The notes below the pieces were generated by a model, which searched no databases, had not been told where the DNA came from, and was given only the letters and a program-made list of their open reading frames with translations. This document shows, piece after piece, positions 53,407-62,498 of a DNA stretch of 64,000 bases. The DNA is taken from NCBI GenBank assembly GCA_965263335.1, contig CBDHHE010000001.1, positions 558,001-622,000 of the forward strand, written 5' to 3'. A program made the position numbers and the translations under genes. How positions within the stretch are numbered: position 1 is the stretch's first letter; each line of letters starts with the position of its first letter. This DNA is from Thermohalobaculum sp965263335 (GTDB lineage: Bacteria > Pseudomonadota > Alphaproteobacteria > Rhodobacterales > Rhodobacteraceae).

Positions 53407-54542
53407 GCCTGCGCGGCAAATCTGCGTGTGTTGGTGTTGCCACCCACGGATGCGGAGAGGCACCGGGCTGGAACTCGACCGAGCTCATGGGCGTGGCCGT
53501 CCTCGAGGCTCTGTCGGATGCCGGTCTGACACTTGCGGACGTTGATGGGGTATGGGCCGCAACGGCCATTCATTCGATGGCGGGCATGTCGCTTGCCGAG
53601 CATCTCGGGATCCACCCGAATTTCTCGTCCGGCTCGAACATCGGCGGTTCGTCCTTTCTGGCCCATGCGATCGACGCCACACTCGCGCTGGACGCCGGGA
53701 TCATTGACGTGGCGGTCATCGCGTATGGCTCGAACCAGCGTACGGCGGGTGGTTTCCGTTCGGTTTCCGAGCCGATGCCCTTCGAAGCCCAGTACGAGCC
53801 CCGCAACCCGATCACCGCATATGCGCTTGCCGCAAACCGATATATGCACGAGTACAGCGCCACGCGCGAACATTTGGCGGAAGTGGCCGTCGCCGCGCGT
53901 GCCTGGGCTGCGTTGAACCCGGAGGCATTTGCACGCGACCAGATCACGGTCGAGGATGTTCTGGCCGCACGGATGATCTCGGATCCGCTTGGCAAGCTTG
54001 ATTGCTGTCTTGTGACCGATGGCGCGGCTGCCGTCGTGATGGTGCGCGCTGATCGCGCCAAGGACTTCGCGAAGCCCGTGTACTTTTTGGGTGGCGCAAT
54101 GGCGCACGACCACCGGATGATCTCGGAGATGCCGTCGCTGACCACGACGTGCGCGGTTGACTCGGGCCAACGTGCGTTCGCCATGGCAGGATACGGCCCG
54201 GATGACATGGACACAGTCCAGCTCTACGACGCGTTCACAATCAACACGATCCTGTTCCTCGAGGACCTGGGTTTCTGCGCCAAGGGCGAGGGCAAGGACT
54301 TCGTGTCGGGTGGGCGCATCGGACCGGGCGGTGTGCTCCCGGTGAACACCAATGGCGGCGGGCTCTCCTGTGTGCATCCCGGCATGTACGGCCTGTTCGT
54401 GATGATCGAGGCGATCCGTCAGGCACGCGGCGAGGCGCCGGGCCATCAGGTGCCGGATGCGAAGCTCTGCCTTGCTCACGGCAATGGCGGCGTGCTTTCC
54501 TCGCAGGTGACGACGATCTGGGGCACGGGTGACACCCTCTAG
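53403..54542 (+). CDS. Thiolase-like protein (SCP2/Ltp type), probable aldolase or thiolase
   Basis: 379 aa from a GTG overlapping the DUF35 gene. It has the SCP2-thiolase layout: SNIGGSSFLAHAIDATLALDAG (78-100), where the usual nucleophilic Cys position holds Ser, then QLYDAFTINTILFLEDLGFC, NTNGGGLSCVHPGMYG and HGNGGVLSSQVTT. Relatives paired with DUF35 proteins (Ltp1, Ltp2) are retro-aldolases that cleave 3-hydroxyacyl-CoA side chains. The pairing and missing Cys favour such a C-C cleaving role over true thiolysis, but this is inference. Confidence 0.88.
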   Translation: MSLRGKSACVGVATHGCGEAPGWNSTELMGVAVLEALSDAGLTLADVDGVWAATAIHSMAGMSLAEHLGIHPNFSSGSNIGGSSFLAHAIDATLALDAGIIDVAVIAYGSNQRTAGGFRSVSEPMPFEAQYEPRNPITAYALAANRYMHEYSATREHLAEVAVAARAWAALNPEAFARDQITVEDVLAARMISDPLGKLDCCLVTDGAAAVVMVRADRAKDFAKPVYFLGGAMAHDHRMISEMPSLTTTCAVDSGQRAFAMAGYGPDDMDTVQLYDAFTINTILFLEDLGFCAKGEGKDFVSGGRIGPGGVLPVNTNGGGLSCVHPGMYGLFVMIEAIRQARGEAPGHQVPDAKLCLAHGNGGVLSSQVTTIWGTGDTL

Positions 54543-54551
54543 GAGGCCAAG

Positions 54552-55751
54552 ATGGATCTGAACTATTCCGACGAAGAGCTGGCCTTCCAGGCCGACGTGC
54601 GCACCTGGTTGCGGGAGCGTCTGCCGTCGGCATTGGTCGAAAAGGTGCGGAAAGGTCAGCGGTTGTCGAAGCAAGATTACCTGACCTGGCACGCGATCCT
54701 TCGCGAGCGGGGCTTTCTCTCCTGGCACTGGCCGGTCGAGCATGGCGGGACAGGCTGGGGACCTGCAGAAAAGAACATCTTCGATGAGGAGATGGTGGCA
54801 GCCGGTGCGCCGCGCATTGTCCCGTTCGGGCTCAACATGCTCGGCCCCGTCCTGATCAAGTACGGCACCGATGCGCAGAAGGCGCACTATCTGCCGCGCA
54901 TTCTCGAGGATACGGATTTCTGGTGTCAGGGCTATTCGGAGCCCGGGTCGGGGTCGGATCTGGCATCCCTGCGCACAACGGCCGTGCGTGACGGCGATCA
55001 CTACGTCGTCAATGGTCAGAAGACATGGACCACGTTCGCCCACTTCGCCGACTGGATTTTTCTTCTGGTCCGCACGGATCCGAATGCCGCGAAACCACAG
55101 GAAGGAATCAGCTTCCTGCTCTGCGACATGTCCACACCGGGCTTGGAAGTGCGCCCGATCTACACGCTTGAAGGAGAGCACGAGGTCAATGAGGTCTACC
55201 TGACGGACGTGCGCATTCCGGTCGAGAACCTCGTGGGCGAGGAAAACAAGGGCTGGACGATCGCCAAGTACCTCCTCACCTTCGAGCGCACCGGGATTGC
55301 GGGTGTGGGCTACTCTAAGGCGGCCGTTGCGAAGATTCGCAAGCTCGCAGCGCGGGAGCTGAAAGACGGCAAGCCGCTGCTGGAGGACCCGCTGTTCGCC
55401 GCGCGCCTTGCCCGCGTCGAGATTGATCTCATGGCCCTCGAGGTGTTCAACAACCGCGTTGTCGCCGCCGCTGGTGCCGGCAAGGCGCCCGGACCCGAAA
55501 GCTCACTTCTCAAGATCAAGGGCACTCAGGTGCGCCAGGAGACGACGGATCTCTTGCGTCGTGCCGCAGGGGTGTACGCTGTGCCGGACGTTCCGGAAGC
55601 GTTCGATGCCGGGTGGAACGGCGAGGCGCCCGGGCCTGAGGAGGCGCTGCCGCTTGCCCGGCAGTACTTCAACATGCGCAAGACGTCGATCTACGGCGGT
55701 TCGAATGAGATCCAACGCAATATCGTCGCGAAACATATGCTCGGACTCTGA
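54552..55751 (+). CDS. Acyl-CoA dehydrogenase (first of pair)
   Basis: 399 aa, starting 9 nt after the thiolase-like gene. FAD and substrate motifs: WCQGYSEPGSGSDLASLRTTA, YVVNGQKTWTTFAHFADWIFLLVRT, and the C-terminal SIYGGSNEIQRNIVAKHMLGL. The position of the usual catalytic Glu in MCAD (YEG) is Gly here, as in FadE members that place the base elsewhere; the Glu in LLTFERTGIAG is a candidate. It introduces the alpha,beta double bond in an acyl-CoA, likely of a cyclic or branched substrate. Confidence 0.93.
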   Translation: MDLNYSDEELAFQADVRTWLRERLPSALVEKVRKGQRLSKQDYLTWHAILRERGFLSWHWPVEHGGTGWGPAEKNIFDEEMVAAGAPRIVPFGLNMLGPVLIKYGTDAQKAHYLPRILEDTDFWCQGYSEPGSGSDLASLRTTAVRDGDHYVVNGQKTWTTFAHFADWIFLLVRTDPNAAKPQEGISFLLCDMSTPGLEVRPIYTLEGEHEVNEVYLTDVRIPVENLVGEENKGWTIAKYLLTFERTGIAGVGYSKAAVAKIRKLAARELKDGKPLLEDPLFAARLARVEIDLMALEVFNNRVVAAAGAGKAPGPESSLLKIKGTQVRQETTDLLRRAAGVYAVPDVPEAFDAGWNGEAPGPEEALPLARQYFNMRKTSIYGGSNEIQRNIVAKHMLGL

Positions 55752-55883
55752 GATGACTGACGCGGGTCTTCGACCGCGCACGGCAGATCTCGGACCGGCG
55801 CGACGCTGCTTGCCGCAGCAGATCAGAGACAGATGAAATAGGGGTGCGGCGTTTCAACCGTCGCCAGAAGCAGCAGGACCGCG

Positions 55884-57020
55884 ATGGATTTCGAGCTCTC
55901 CGAAGAACGGCGCATGATCAAGGACACGGCGGAGCGGTTCATCCGCGAGCGCTACACGCTTGATGTGCGGCATGCGGCTGTGCAGTCGGAGATCGGCTAC
56001 AGTCGGGAGATGTGGTCCGAATTCGGTGAACTCGGGCTGATCGGGGCACTGATGCCGCCTGAGGTCGAGGGGTTCGGCGGAACCGGTGAAGACATTGCGC
56101 TGATCTTCGAGATCATCGGAAAGGGTCTGGTGGTCGAGCCCTTCCTGCCGGCGCTCATGGCCGCGCAACCGCTGATCGCACACGGGCCGGTGTCGACCTT
56201 GCAGAGCCTCATGGCCGCCGAGACCATCGTTGCCTTCGCACACAGCGAGCCAGAAGCTCGCTACACCGCCACCCATGTCCAAACGCAGGCCGATGCAGAC
56301 GGTGACGACTGGTGTCTCTCCGGTCGCAAGTCGGTTGTACTCTCCGGGGCGTCTGCGCAGTTGCTGGTTGTGTCCGCGCGGGTTTCGGGTGCGCCGTCGG
56401 ATACCGATGGTCTTGGTCTCTTCATGGTCTCGCCGAGCGCCGGTGGTGTGACCCTCGATGGGTTTCGCGGGATCGACGGGCCGCATGTTGCCGAGGTCTC
56501 GCTCGAACGTGCACACGGCACGCCGATCGGAGCACCGGGAAATGCCTGGACGGACATCGAACGGGCGCTTGCTGTCGGCACGCTGGCGGTCTGCGCAGAG
56601 GCCGTTGGCACGATGGATGTGGCGCGGGACATGACGCTGGCCTACCTGAAAGAGCGCACTCAGTTCGGTCAGCCGATCGGTGCCAACCAGGCGTTGCAGC
56701 ATCGTATGGTCGACATGATGCTGGAGATCGAACAGGCGCGTTCGGCCGTTCTGCTGGCTGCATCCACACTCGATGCCCCCGCCGACCTGCGCGACATGAA
56801 CCTGTCGGCAGCCAAGCATCTGATTGGCCGGGTCGGGCGCCTTGTCGCCGAGGAGGCGATCCAGATGCACGGCGGCGTGGCCATGACATGGGAATGGCCA
56901 TTGCCGCATTTTGCAAAGCGCCTGATGATGATCGATCATCTCTTCGGTGACGAGGATCACCACCTGCAACGGTTCGTCACGCTTTCGGCTGCGGTTAACG
57001 CTGACGCCGCATCATCTTGA
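55884..57020 (+). CDS. Acyl-CoA dehydrogenase (second of pair)
   Basis: 378 aa. It keeps the N-terminal helical domain (SEERRMIKDTAERFIRERY) and the C-terminal AEEAIQMHGGVAMTWEWPLPHF, but its middle domain lacks a clear GSGSDLA-type FAD loop and the C-terminus ends FGDEDHHLQRF rather than YGGxNEIQR. Such short partners are found with a full-length FadE in heterotetrameric steroid dehydrogenases. It may therefore pair with the preceding gene product. The 132-nt gap between the two genes holds no recognisable gene. Confidence 0.9.
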   Translation: MDFELSEERRMIKDTAERFIRERYTLDVRHAAVQSEIGYSREMWSEFGELGLIGALMPPEVEGFGGTGEDIALIFEIIGKGLVVEPFLPALMAAQPLIAHGPVSTLQSLMAAETIVAFAHSEPEARYTATHVQTQADADGDDWCLSGRKSVVLSGASAQLLVVSARVSGAPSDTDGLGLFMVSPSAGGVTLDGFRGIDGPHVAEVSLERAHGTPIGAPGNAWTDIERALAVGTLAVCAEAVGTMDVARDMTLAYLKERTQFGQPIGANQALQHRMVDMMLEIEQARSAVLLAASTLDAPADLRDMNLSAAKHLIGRVGRLVAEEAIQMHGGVAMTWEWPLPHFAKRLMMIDHLFGDEDHHLQRFVTLSAAVNADAASS

Positions 57021-57074
57021 AATGGCCCGAATCGTCCGCGATATGGTAGTCATTGCGTAAGGAGGGAGCCTCAT

Positions 57075-57650
57075 ATGATTCAGCGCATTCTGATGACCCT
57101 CGTGGTCTCGGCAATTCCAGCACTCGCTGTCGCCGGACCGGAGTATACGGCCCAGGAAGTTATTGAACGTTTCAGCGGCAATGCCGCGGCAGCCGACGCG
57201 TGTCCCGCAGGCAAACCATGTCTGCCGAAGACGAAGACGCGTGCCGTTTGCATTGGCACCGCGGCCGCTTGTGCGAAGCAGGAGGCTGAAACGACGGCCG
57301 CCGCCGCACCTCCGAGCGCCTTCGATCTTCTGATCACCTTCGAGCTTGGTTCGGATCGCCTGAGTGGACAGGCCCAGGACAACCTGCGTGAGTTCGCCAA
57401 GGCCCTGACTTCTCCGGAACTCAGCAACGCCCAGTTCAACGTGGACGGCCACACGGATGCCCGCGGATCAGAGGGTTTCAACCTCACCCTGTCCGAGCGC
57501 CGGGCTCAGTCGGTCGTGCGCTTTCTTGAGGAGCTTGGCGTGTCGAGTTCTCGGCTCAACGCCAACGGTTACGGCGAATCTCGCCCGCGCGACACCGATC
57601 CTTTCGCGGCCATCAATCGCCGCGTCGAGGCGACGATCCGCACCCAGTGA
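57075..57650 (+). CDS. OmpA-family peptidoglycan-associated protein
   Basis: 191 aa. The signal peptide is about residues 1-20 (LVVSAIPALAVA). A cysteine-containing linker (CPAGKPCLPKTK, CIGTAAAC) precedes the OmpA domain: FNVDGHTDARGSEGFNLTLSERRAQSVVRFL and INRRVEATI, the peptidoglycan-binding signature. It anchors in the periplasm or outer membrane. It is an odd neighbour for catabolic genes and may simply be interspersed. Confidence 0.92.
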   Translation: MIQRILMTLVVSAIPALAVAGPEYTAQEVIERFSGNAAAADACPAGKPCLPKTKTRAVCIGTAAACAKQEAETTAAAAPPSAFDLLITFELGSDRLSGQAQDNLREFAKALTSPELSNAQFNVDGHTDARGSEGFNLTLSERRAQSVVRFLEELGVSSSRLNANGYGESRPRDTDPFAAINRRVEATIRTQ

Positions 57651-57813
57651 GCGAAGACCGGGCATCATCTGCCCGGCGATACCCTCTCCATCCGAATTTC
57701 GGCGGCGCGGTACGTTCGCGCCCACCAACAACGCGAAGTGGCGCGACGTAATCCTTGCGCCCGCGCCGAAAGGCAGTCTTCATGTGTCTTCCCGCCCGGC
57801 AAGGAGACTGCCC

Positions 57814-58602
57814 ATGTCAGAGCGTATCATCCGCGAGCAGAGCGGCCGCGTGCTCCAGATCGTCAACAACGATCCACCCACCCGAAATGCACTGAACTGG
57901 GACTTCTATGACGGGTTCCGGGCTGCGATCGAAGAAGCCTCCGCCGACACTGCAATCGGTGCGATCGTGCTCACAGGCGCAGGCGGCTTCTTCTCGTCCG
58001 GCGGCAACATCAACGGACTGAAGGAGCGCGCTCAGTCCGACTTCGAGACCCGTCGCGGTTCGGTTGAGATGCTTCACCAGATGATCATGGCGATGCGGCA
58101 CTGCCCCAAGCCGATCATCGCCGCGATCGAGGGGGGGGCTGCCGGGGCGGGCGCGTCGCTGGCCGCCGCCTGCGACCTGATCGTTTCCGCCCGCGATGCT
58201 TATGTCTCGATTGCCTACATCAAGATCGGCATCACCCCCGATGGTGGATCGACGGCCTTCTTCGGGCGCGCACTGCCCAGGCAGCTTGTCTCGGAGATGG
58301 TGTTCACCGGCGACCGGGTCCCTGTCGAGCGGCTCTATCAGTGCGGCATGATCAATCGCCTGACCGAGCCCGGCGAGGCGCTGCAGACTGCCATGACATG
58401 GGCCACAGAACTGGCCGACGGGCCGTCCACTGCGATGGGCGTCGCCAAGGCGCTTGTGGACGGCGCGCAGTCAGCCAGCCTGCAGGCACAACTCGACGCC
58501 GAGGCGGATGCGGTGGTCACAGCCCTTGGCGGGCCCGAGGGCCTCGAAGGCGTCACCGCATTCCTGGAAAAACGCAAACCCAACTTCCGCGATCTGAGCT
58601 GA
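57814..58602 (+). CDS. Enoyl-CoA hydratase/isomerase family protein
   Basis: 262 aa from the ATG at 57814 (AAGGAG 7 nt upstream). Crotonase motifs: IGAIVLTGAGGFFSSGGNINGL forms the first oxyanion-hole strand, and CPKPIIAAIEGGAAGAGASLAAACDLIVSA the second. The usual catalytic Glu pair cannot be assigned with confidence (a Gly-Gly-Ser segment, DGGSTAFFGRALP, occupies the second site), so isomerase or hydrolase activity is as likely as hydration. It continues the acyl-CoA pathway. Confidence 0.92.
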   Translation: MSERIIREQSGRVLQIVNNDPPTRNALNWDFYDGFRAAIEEASADTAIGAIVLTGAGGFFSSGGNINGLKERAQSDFETRRGSVEMLHQMIMAMRHCPKPIIAAIEGGAAGAGASLAAACDLIVSARDAYVSIAYIKIGITPDGGSTAFFGRALPRQLVSEMVFTGDRVPVERLYQCGMINRLTEPGEALQTAMTWATELADGPSTAMGVAKALVDGAQSASLQAQLDAEADAVVTALGGPEGLEGVTAFLEKRKPNFRDLS

Positions 58603-58618
58603 CGGCCCGGCCGGGCCG
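58603..58618. terminator. GC-rich palindrome between convergent genes
   Basis: CGGCCCGGCCGGGCCG is perfectly self-complementary and fills the 18-nt gap between the stop codons of the enoyl-CoA hydratase and the convergent OmpA-like gene. There is no T-run; it is a probable shared 3' end structure. Confidence 0.5.
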
Positions 58619-58620
58619 GT

Positions 58621-59022
58621 CTACTCCCAGCTCACCGTGACCGCACGATCGTTCTTCGAGTCGTCAAGCAGACCGAACAGGGCCTGTCCCTTGACCTCCT
58701 TCGCGATCAGGATCCTGTCTTCCGGAACGCCGCTCTTGATGAGATGGCTTCTGACCGTTTGGGCCCGTCCTTCCGCCACTTTCTTGTTGGCTTCGTCTGA
58801 GCCCTGCGCGTCGACTTGCGCGAAGATGCACACCGCGTCCTTGAACTTGGCCGTCTCGGCAAACTCGACCAGCGCGGCCTTGTCCTCCGCTGTCAACGAC
58901 GTGACGCCGACGTCATAGTGGATCGTGGTGGCACCATTGCCCCCGGCGCCGCACGGAGCTGCCAGCACCGGCACTGCTAGACCGGCCAGAAAAACTGCTG
59001 CTAACAAGGTTGGTCTGATCAT
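58621..59022 (-). CDS. Small OmpA-like periplasmic protein
   Basis: 133 aa from the ATG at 59022 (GGAG 6 nt upstream). A signal peptide (VFLAGLAVPVLAA, cleaved near residue 22) precedes a compact domain with LTAEDKAALVEFAETAKF, AQVDAQGSDEANKKVAEGRAQTVRSHLIKSGVPEDRI and NDRAVTVSWE. This is the OmpA C-terminal pattern, though the central NXXLSXXRA motif is replaced by EANKKVAEGRA, so peptidoglycan binding is uncertain. Confidence 0.75.
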   Translation of the reverse strand: MIRPTLLAAVFLAGLAVPVLAAPCGAGGNGATTIHYDVGVTSLTAEDKAALVEFAETAKFKDAVCIFAQVDAQGSDEANKKVAEGRAQTVRSHLIKSGVPEDRILIAKEVKGQALFGLLDDSKNDRAVTVSWE

Positions 59023-59269
59023 GTCGCTCTCCCCAGAGTGTTTCCTGCCAGCGCACTGAATGATGCGTCCGGCAACCGAGGATTGCCACGTCTCGCAGAA
59101 CGGACCAACACTCAATCATTCTTCACCAGCCCGCTGATGAGCGCTTGGCCGATGCCCTCGCTTTATTGACCGGAGCCCCAGCGTGCATAAATTCCGCAGA
59201 GCGCTTGCTTGCCGCGGTCAGCAGCGCCATCGCAGCATGGGTGACACCCCAACATTCGAAGAGGCACCG

Positions 59270-59815
59270 ATGTCACGACTGCCCGAACTGCCGGTCGAGA
59301 GCATGACACCCGACCAGAGGCGCGTGCACGATGCCATCGTTGATGGACCGCGCGGGCGCATCGGCGGTCCCTTCATGGCGTGGCTGCGTCGGCCGGAGTT
59401 TGCCGATGCCGCGCAGCAGGTCGGTACGTATTGCCGCTTCGGCACGACGATCAGCCGCGACCTGGCGGAGATTGCCATTTGCGTGACAGGCGCTCACTAC
59501 AAGGCCGAATACGAGTGGTGGGCCCACTCCCGCATGGCTCATGAGGCCGGGGTGGCAGAGGCGGTGACGGATGCGATCCGGGATGGACGCGAACCGGTCT
59601 TCGAGACCATCGCCGGCAAGGTGGTCTATGAAACGGCAAGAGCGCTGAACACCCGCCATCGGCTCACGGATGAAGAATACGATCTGGCCAGGCAGGTGCT
59701 GGGCGAGGAAGGCCTCCTCGACGTCATCGGCATCTGCGGCTACTACGCGCTCGTTTCACTCACTCTGAACGTCTACGAGATGCCGACGCCGGATGGCTCG
59801 ACCGCCTTCTCTTGA
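59270..59815 (+). CDS. Carboxymuconolactone decarboxylase-family protein
   Basis: 181 aa from the ATG at 59270 (GAGG upstream). The core EIAICVTGAHYKAEYEWWAHSRMAHEAGV matches the family helix pair, with the proton-relay Glu and His kept but no CxxC, so peroxidase activity of the AhpD type is unlikely. It probably acts on a ring or lactone intermediate. It lies 36 nt before the Old Yellow Enzyme gene, suggesting an operon with it and the GST. Confidence 0.88.
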   Translation: MSRLPELPVESMTPDQRRVHDAIVDGPRGRIGGPFMAWLRRPEFADAAQQVGTYCRFGTTISRDLAEIAICVTGAHYKAEYEWWAHSRMAHEAGVAEAVTDAIRDGREPVFETIAGKVVYETARALNTRHRLTDEEYDLARQVLGEEGLLDVIGICGYYALVSLTLNVYEMPTPDGSTAFS

Positions 59816-59851
59816 TACCGAAGAACGCCCAGCACAGCGACAGGACACGTC

Positions 59852-60979
59852 ATGCCCGAGACCAAGCTCTTCGACCCGATCCGCATGCGCGGGATCGAGA
59901 TCCCCAACAGAATTGTGGTCGCACCGATGTGCCAGTACACCGCCGAGGACGGCATGGCGGGCAACTGGCATCTGGTGCATCTGGGCCAGTTTGCAGTCTC
60001 GGGTCCGGGACTTGTCTTCGTGGAGGCGACAGGGGTCGAGCCCGAGGGTCGCATCACCGCCGGCTGCACGGGTCTCTGGTCCGATGCCCATGCCGAGGCG
60101 TTCCGGCCCATCGTTCAGTTCTTTCGCAGCTATGGCGCTTCGAAAATCGGCATGCAGCTTGGCCATGCCGGACGAAAGGCCTCGGTTCAGGTGCCCTGGC
60201 AGGGTGGTGCGCCGCTCAAGCCCGAGGACGGCGCCTGGCAGACGGTGGGCCCGTCGGCGTTGCCCTATGCCGACGGCTGGCACACGCCGGTCGAGCTTGG
60301 GGACAATGCGCTGAAGCGGGTCAGGGACGCGTTTGTCTCGGCGACGGAGCGTTGTCTCGATGTCGATTTCGACGTGATCGAACTGCACTCGGCGCACGGA
60401 TACCTGTTTCACCAGTTCCTGTCGCCGATCTCGAACCAGCGCACGGATCAGTATGGCGGCAGTCTCGAGAACCGGATGCGCTTCCCGCTTGAGGTGTTCG
60501 ATGCGATGCGCGCGGTCTGGCCTGAGGACCGGCCGATGGGCGTGCGGTTCTCCGCAACCGACTGGGTCGCCGGGTCGGGCTGGGATCTGCCCGATGCCAT
60601 TGAGTATGCCAGGGTCCTCGCGGAGCATGGCTGCGACTTCGTGGATGTGTCGTCGGGCGGAAACTCGCCCCTTCAGGATATCCGCGTGGGTCCCGGCTAT
60701 CAGACGCTGTTTGCCGCCGCGATCAAGCAGGCGGTCCCGGAGCTTACCGTCATGGCTGTGGGCAAGATCACCGAGCCGGTCCAGGCAGAGCACATTCTGA
60801 CCACGGGACAGGCGGACATGGTCGCGCTTGCCCGTGGCATCACCTATGACAGCCGGTGGGCATGGCATGCCGCCGAGGCACTGGGCGACAAGCGCGCGGC
60901 CTTTCCCGCCCAGTACGCCCGCTCACACCCGTCGATGCAGGGCCTGCCGATTCCGGGCAATCCGCCGCCCGCGAAATAG
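59852..60979 (+). CDS. Old Yellow Enzyme, YqjM/NamA class
   Basis: 375 aa. VVAPMCQYTAEDGMAGNWHLVHLGQFA carries the redox-tuning Cys typical of the YqjM class. GMQLGHAGRKAS, DVIELHSAHGYLFHQFLSP with the two His that bind the substrate carbonyl, and SNQRTDQYGGSLENRMRFPLEV complete the FMN barrel. It reduces activated C=C bonds (alpha,beta-unsaturated carbonyls) with NAD(P)H. In this island it may saturate a ring enone. Confidence 0.94.
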   Translation: MPETKLFDPIRMRGIEIPNRIVVAPMCQYTAEDGMAGNWHLVHLGQFAVSGPGLVFVEATGVEPEGRITAGCTGLWSDAHAEAFRPIVQFFRSYGASKIGMQLGHAGRKASVQVPWQGGAPLKPEDGAWQTVGPSALPYADGWHTPVELGDNALKRVRDAFVSATERCLDVDFDVIELHSAHGYLFHQFLSPISNQRTDQYGGSLENRMRFPLEVFDAMRAVWPEDRPMGVRFSATDWVAGSGWDLPDAIEYARVLAEHGCDFVDVSSGGNSPLQDIRVGPGYQTLFAAAIKQAVPELTVMAVGKITEPVQAEHILTTGQADMVALARGITYDSRWAWHAAEALGDKRAAFPAQYARSHPSMQGLPIPGNPPPAK

Positions 60980-60982
60980 AAG

Positions 60983-61603
60983 ATGTACACGCTCTACACA
61001 GCACCGCTTGCGCGGTCTCTGATGGTGGAGATGGTGCTTGCGGAGGGCGGCATCTCCTATGAGACGCGCTCGCTCGACATGCGCGGCGGTGAGCACCGCG
61101 ACCCGGCCTACTTGGCGGTGAATCCCGCCGGTTGGATCCCGGCGCTTGTCACACCGGAAGGCGAGACGATCTACGAGACACCGGCGATCAATCTCTGGCT
61201 TTGCGAGCGCCATGGGCTCGATCTTGTGCCGCCGCCCGGTGATCCGGATCGCGGGTCATTCCTGTCTGCGTTCTTCAACGTGACGGGCGAAATTGAACCG
61301 ACCCTGAAGCGGGCCTTCTATCCCGCACGATACGCAATCCAGTCCGAACAGATCGATGCCGTTCGTGATCAGGCATGGCAAATGGTGGCGGACAGGCTCG
61401 CGCCCGTGGAGGTGCGACTGAGTGCGAACGGGCCCTGCATTCTCGGCACGCGATACTCGCTGGCCGATCTGCAGCTGGTCTACTGGATGCCCTATGTCGC
61501 GCGTCAGGGCCTGCTGGGGCGCTTCACAGCCATCGGCGCCCTCTATGAGCAGGTGAAGGCGCGGCCAGCCCTGCAGCCGATCTTCGCGCAACTCGGGAAC
61601 TGA
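60983..61603 (+). CDS. Glutathione S-transferase-family protein
   Basis: 206 aa, starting 3 nt after the preceding stop. The N-terminal thioredoxin-like domain is YTAPLARSLMVEMVLAEGGISYETRSLDM, with VNPAGWIPALV (cis-Pro loop) and ETPAINLWLCERHG near the glutathione gamma-Glu site. The C-terminal helical domain contains CILGTRYSLADLQLVYW. It could conjugate or isomerise a pathway intermediate; the reaction is unknown. Confidence 0.9.
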   Translation: MYTLYTAPLARSLMVEMVLAEGGISYETRSLDMRGGEHRDPAYLAVNPAGWIPALVTPEGETIYETPAINLWLCERHGLDLVPPPGDPDRGSFLSAFFNVTGEIEPTLKRAFYPARYAIQSEQIDAVRDQAWQMVADRLAPVEVRLSANGPCILGTRYSLADLQLVYWMPYVARQGLLGRFTAIGALYEQVKARPALQPIFAQLGN

Positions 61604-61613
61604 TCCTGCCGGA

Positions 61614-62498
61614 TCAGTCCTCGTTTCCAGTGACGACGGCCCGACGATAGAGGTGCCATGTCGCATGGCCGAGGACAGGCATGACGAAGATCAGCCCCAG
61701 GAACAGCGGCACCGTGCCGAGCGCGAGAGTGCCGGCGACGATGGCGCCCCATGTAAGCACCGTCGCCGGGTTCTCGCGGGTCAGCCGGATAGACGTTTCG
61801 ACAGCGACACGAAGCCCCACCGGTCGATCCAGCAGCAGCGGGAACGAGATCACGCTGATCGACAGGACGAACACGGCAAACATAAAGCCGATGCCGAAGC
61901 CCATGATCGCCATCGCCCAGCCTGCGGGTGTGAACAGGACCTGGCTGATGAAGGACCCGAGCGACACGGGCGCCTCCGGACCAAGTGTCACTTGAAAGAG
62001 GATGAAGGCCATGACCATCCACGCGATGAAGACGGCGGTCAGCAACATCCCGAGCACGAAGATGGCGCCGAACGAGGGCGAGCTGATCAATCCGAAGGCG
62101 TGCGACCAACCGACCGGCTGACCTGCCTCTCGCCGCCGGCTCAGCTCATAGAGCCCGATGGCGGCGACGGGACCCAGAAGGGCGAACCCCGAGGCCGCAG
62201 GGAACAGCAGCGGCAGCAGGGTGTAGTCGAACGCCATCCAGGCGATGCAGGCGCCGATCAGCGGATAGATCGCGCAGAGAAAGGCAACATCGCTGCGACA
62301 GTGGGTGAAGTCTTCGGCCCCGGCGCGCAGGGCCGCTTTGATGTCGCCCATTCCAATGCGCCTCAAGACGGGCGGTGCCACGGTGTCGCCCTGCAGCGCA
62401 TGACCGACAGAGCCGAGGTGCTGCGTCGCATCGCGCACCTGTCCGGCGGTCCACTCGATTGGATTTCGTATGGTGGTTGCCATGGTTGTTGGCCTCAT
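61614..62498 (-). CDS. DUF2189 membrane protein
   Basis: 294 aa (or 289 aa from the ATG at 62483). The start of the conserved region is VLRRIGMGDIKAALRAGAEDFTHCRSDVAF, followed by about six hydrophobic helices, for example FLCAIYPLIGACIAWMAF and MAIMGFGIGFMFAVFVLSISVISFPLLLD, and RENPATVLTWGAIVAG. This matches the DUF2189 family of integral membrane proteins with no established function. It is convergent with the GST gene, 10 nt apart. Confidence 0.88.
   Translation of the reverse strand: MRPTTMATTIRNPIEWTAGQVRDATQHLGSVGHALQGDTVAPPVLRRIGMGDIKAALRAGAEDFTHCRSDVAFLCAIYPLIGACIAWMAFDYTLLPLLFPAASGFALLGPVAAIGLYELSRRREAGQPVGWSHAFGLISSPSFGAIFVLGMLLTAVFIAWMVMAFILFQVTLGPEAPVSLGSFISQVLFTPAGWAMAIMGFGIGFMFAVFVLSISVISFPLLLDRPVGLRVAVETSIRLTRENPATVLTWGAIVAGTLALGTVPLFLGLIFVMPVLGHATWHLYRRAVVTGNED

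Noticed and set aside
53205..55181. 658-codon open frame on the minus strand opposite the thiolase-like and acyl-CoA dehydrogenase genes
   Set aside because: Composition-driven shadow in high-GC DNA; no family motifs, and the plus-strand genes have clear ribosome sites and domains.
55753..55836. 27-codon frame (starting MTDAGLRPRTAD) between the two acyl-CoA dehydrogenases
   Set aside because: No ribosome site, no recognisable motif, and short enough to arise by chance.
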